NCBI RefSeq assembly: GCF_012273895.1
Contig: NC_052119.1
Location: forward strand, 6,829,990-6,893,989
DNA length: 64,000 nt
Origin: Zerene cesonia
Lineage: Eukaryota > Arthropoda > Insecta > Lepidoptera > Pieridae
Reading direction: 5' to 3'
The position numbers and the translations under genes are program-made. This document shows, one piece after another, positions 63,090 through 64,000 of this stretch. The notes beneath the pieces are model-generated. The model was not told the DNA's origin and made no database searches. It saw nothing but the letters and a program-made list of their open reading frames with translations. Each line of letters begins with the position of its first letter. The first letter of the stretch is position 1.

Positions 63090-63290
63090 AACCGCGTAAG
63101 GTTTGTAAAGGCCGCCCAAGGAATGTGCGCCGCTGGGCCGTCGCAGCCGCGGTGGGCGATCGTCCGCAGCGCACGTTACAAGTAGCGTAGCCTGACAACG
63201 ACCGCGTGACGTCACGTTCTGCAGACCTACTAACTAATGCTAGCGATCTATGGACAGTAGTGGCATCACACTAAAGAATACACTTCCACT
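63090..63290. promoter_or_regulatory. GC-rich island with a perfect CRE palindrome
   Basis: A strongly CpG-rich stretch ('gcgccgctgggccgtcgcag', 'gcggtgggcgatcgtccgca') containing CGTGACGTCACG at 63205-63216, whose core TGACGTCA is the full CREB/ATF site. Such an island near the window edge may be the promoter of a gene lying beyond it, on either strand. I see no coding exon next to it, and a TATA/Inr pair at the correct spacing is not evident. Confidence 0.4.
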
Positions 63291-64000
63291 TGCTGAACCT
63301 TATTGAAGCTATATATATTCAGTAAGTTAAAAAATTTCGCTTGCGCGATTCAGGCTGCATTTTATTTTAATTGATTTAACTGTTTTTTATTTTAGGTTTT
63401 CATACTAATAGATTCAAATTGAATAAGACATCATGAAATTTTGTATTTAATTTTTATTATACTTATGTAAAATTTTAATCTAATCAGTAGGAACTTCGTG
63501 TGAGGCAGTCCTTCTGCCACTTATTATTCTGTGCTTCGTCTATTAGAGCGTCTTATTCTCATAGAAATCTATAATATCTCAAATCGATTATTGTAATGTT
63601 ATGATCAACGTTTGTTTTTTTCGTTAAAAACGTAAGTGGACCAGTAAGTTACATTGATATAAAAGAAAATCAAAATGTCCTCTCCTCATTCCGTTAAACA
63701 TGCGTACCTTAGTCAATACAAGTGTGGGTCAAAAGCAATATCACGGTCATAAAGACGGTCAGGCAAGAAATAAGACGACACAGCTCCCATTCACACTCGC
63801 ATCCTAAAATATTTATCCTCAATACATCGAGCCTCCGTGCCTGCTACTGAAAAAACATATATGGAAAATAATAGCGGACATTTGCATATATTTAAAGTGA
63901 ATTGAAATATTTGCGGTAATGCTGTTTGTCGCTTTAAATAAATTAAGTTGGAAACGGTTGGGAGTTATTTTGTTTTGTATGTAATTGGGGACATAACTTT
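63291..64000. other. Intergenic DNA to the window end
   Basis: AT-rich with no open frame of note. No gene, repeat or RNA recognised. Confidence 0.5.

Noticed and set aside
1..64000. CRISPR arrays, operons, riboswitches or bacterial-type systems
   Set aside because: Nothing of this kind is visible, and the sequence is clearly an insect nuclear genome.

Overview
The window looks like nuclear DNA of a moth or butterfly. It is AT-rich, carries tRNA-derived SINEs with (ATC)n tails and several short interspersed repeats of types I know from lepidopteran genomes, and holds one intronless long Toll-family receptor. I cannot name the species.

Layout. 1-11331: gene-free upstream DNA with an old SINE (85-402) that carries a near-perfect hairpin, another interspersed repeat (about 6198-6325) and two younger SINEs in opposite orientation (9007-9317 and 10031-10344), each with a clear target-site duplication. 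11332-11365: a good Inr+DPE core promoter candidate. 11528-15553: the Toll receptor, 1341 codons in one exon, with poly(A) signals at 16033 and 16134. 16166-36951: intergenic DNA with (TA)n tracts and Helitron-like repeat copies, one of which contains a 98-bp tandem duplication. 36952-43884: two nearly identical blocks of about 2.95-2.98 kb on either side of a 1000-N gap, most simply an uncollapsed contig overlap (two haplotypes). 43885-58365: intergenic DNA with a few GC-richer islands and a perfect 22-bp palindrome. 58369-59855: a decayed DNA transposon with inverted repeats of about 335 bp and a CXC-type cysteine-rich coding remnant interrupted by a stop. 59856-64000: another Helitron-like copy, another SINE, and a GC-rich island with a full CRE palindrome near the right edge.

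Only the Toll gene is convincingly protein-coding. Its signal peptide, two leucine-rich-repeat blocks separated by a cysteine cluster, single membrane span and cytoplasmic TIR domain place it in the 18-wheeler/Toll-6/Toll-7/Toll-8 group. The rest is repeats or intergenic DNA in which a few higher-complexity islands may be regulatory. The most useful observations are the Toll core promoter and short upstream ORFs, the unusual residues in the Toll TIR boxes, the long-TIR transposon with its CXC remnant, and the probable false duplication at the gap.
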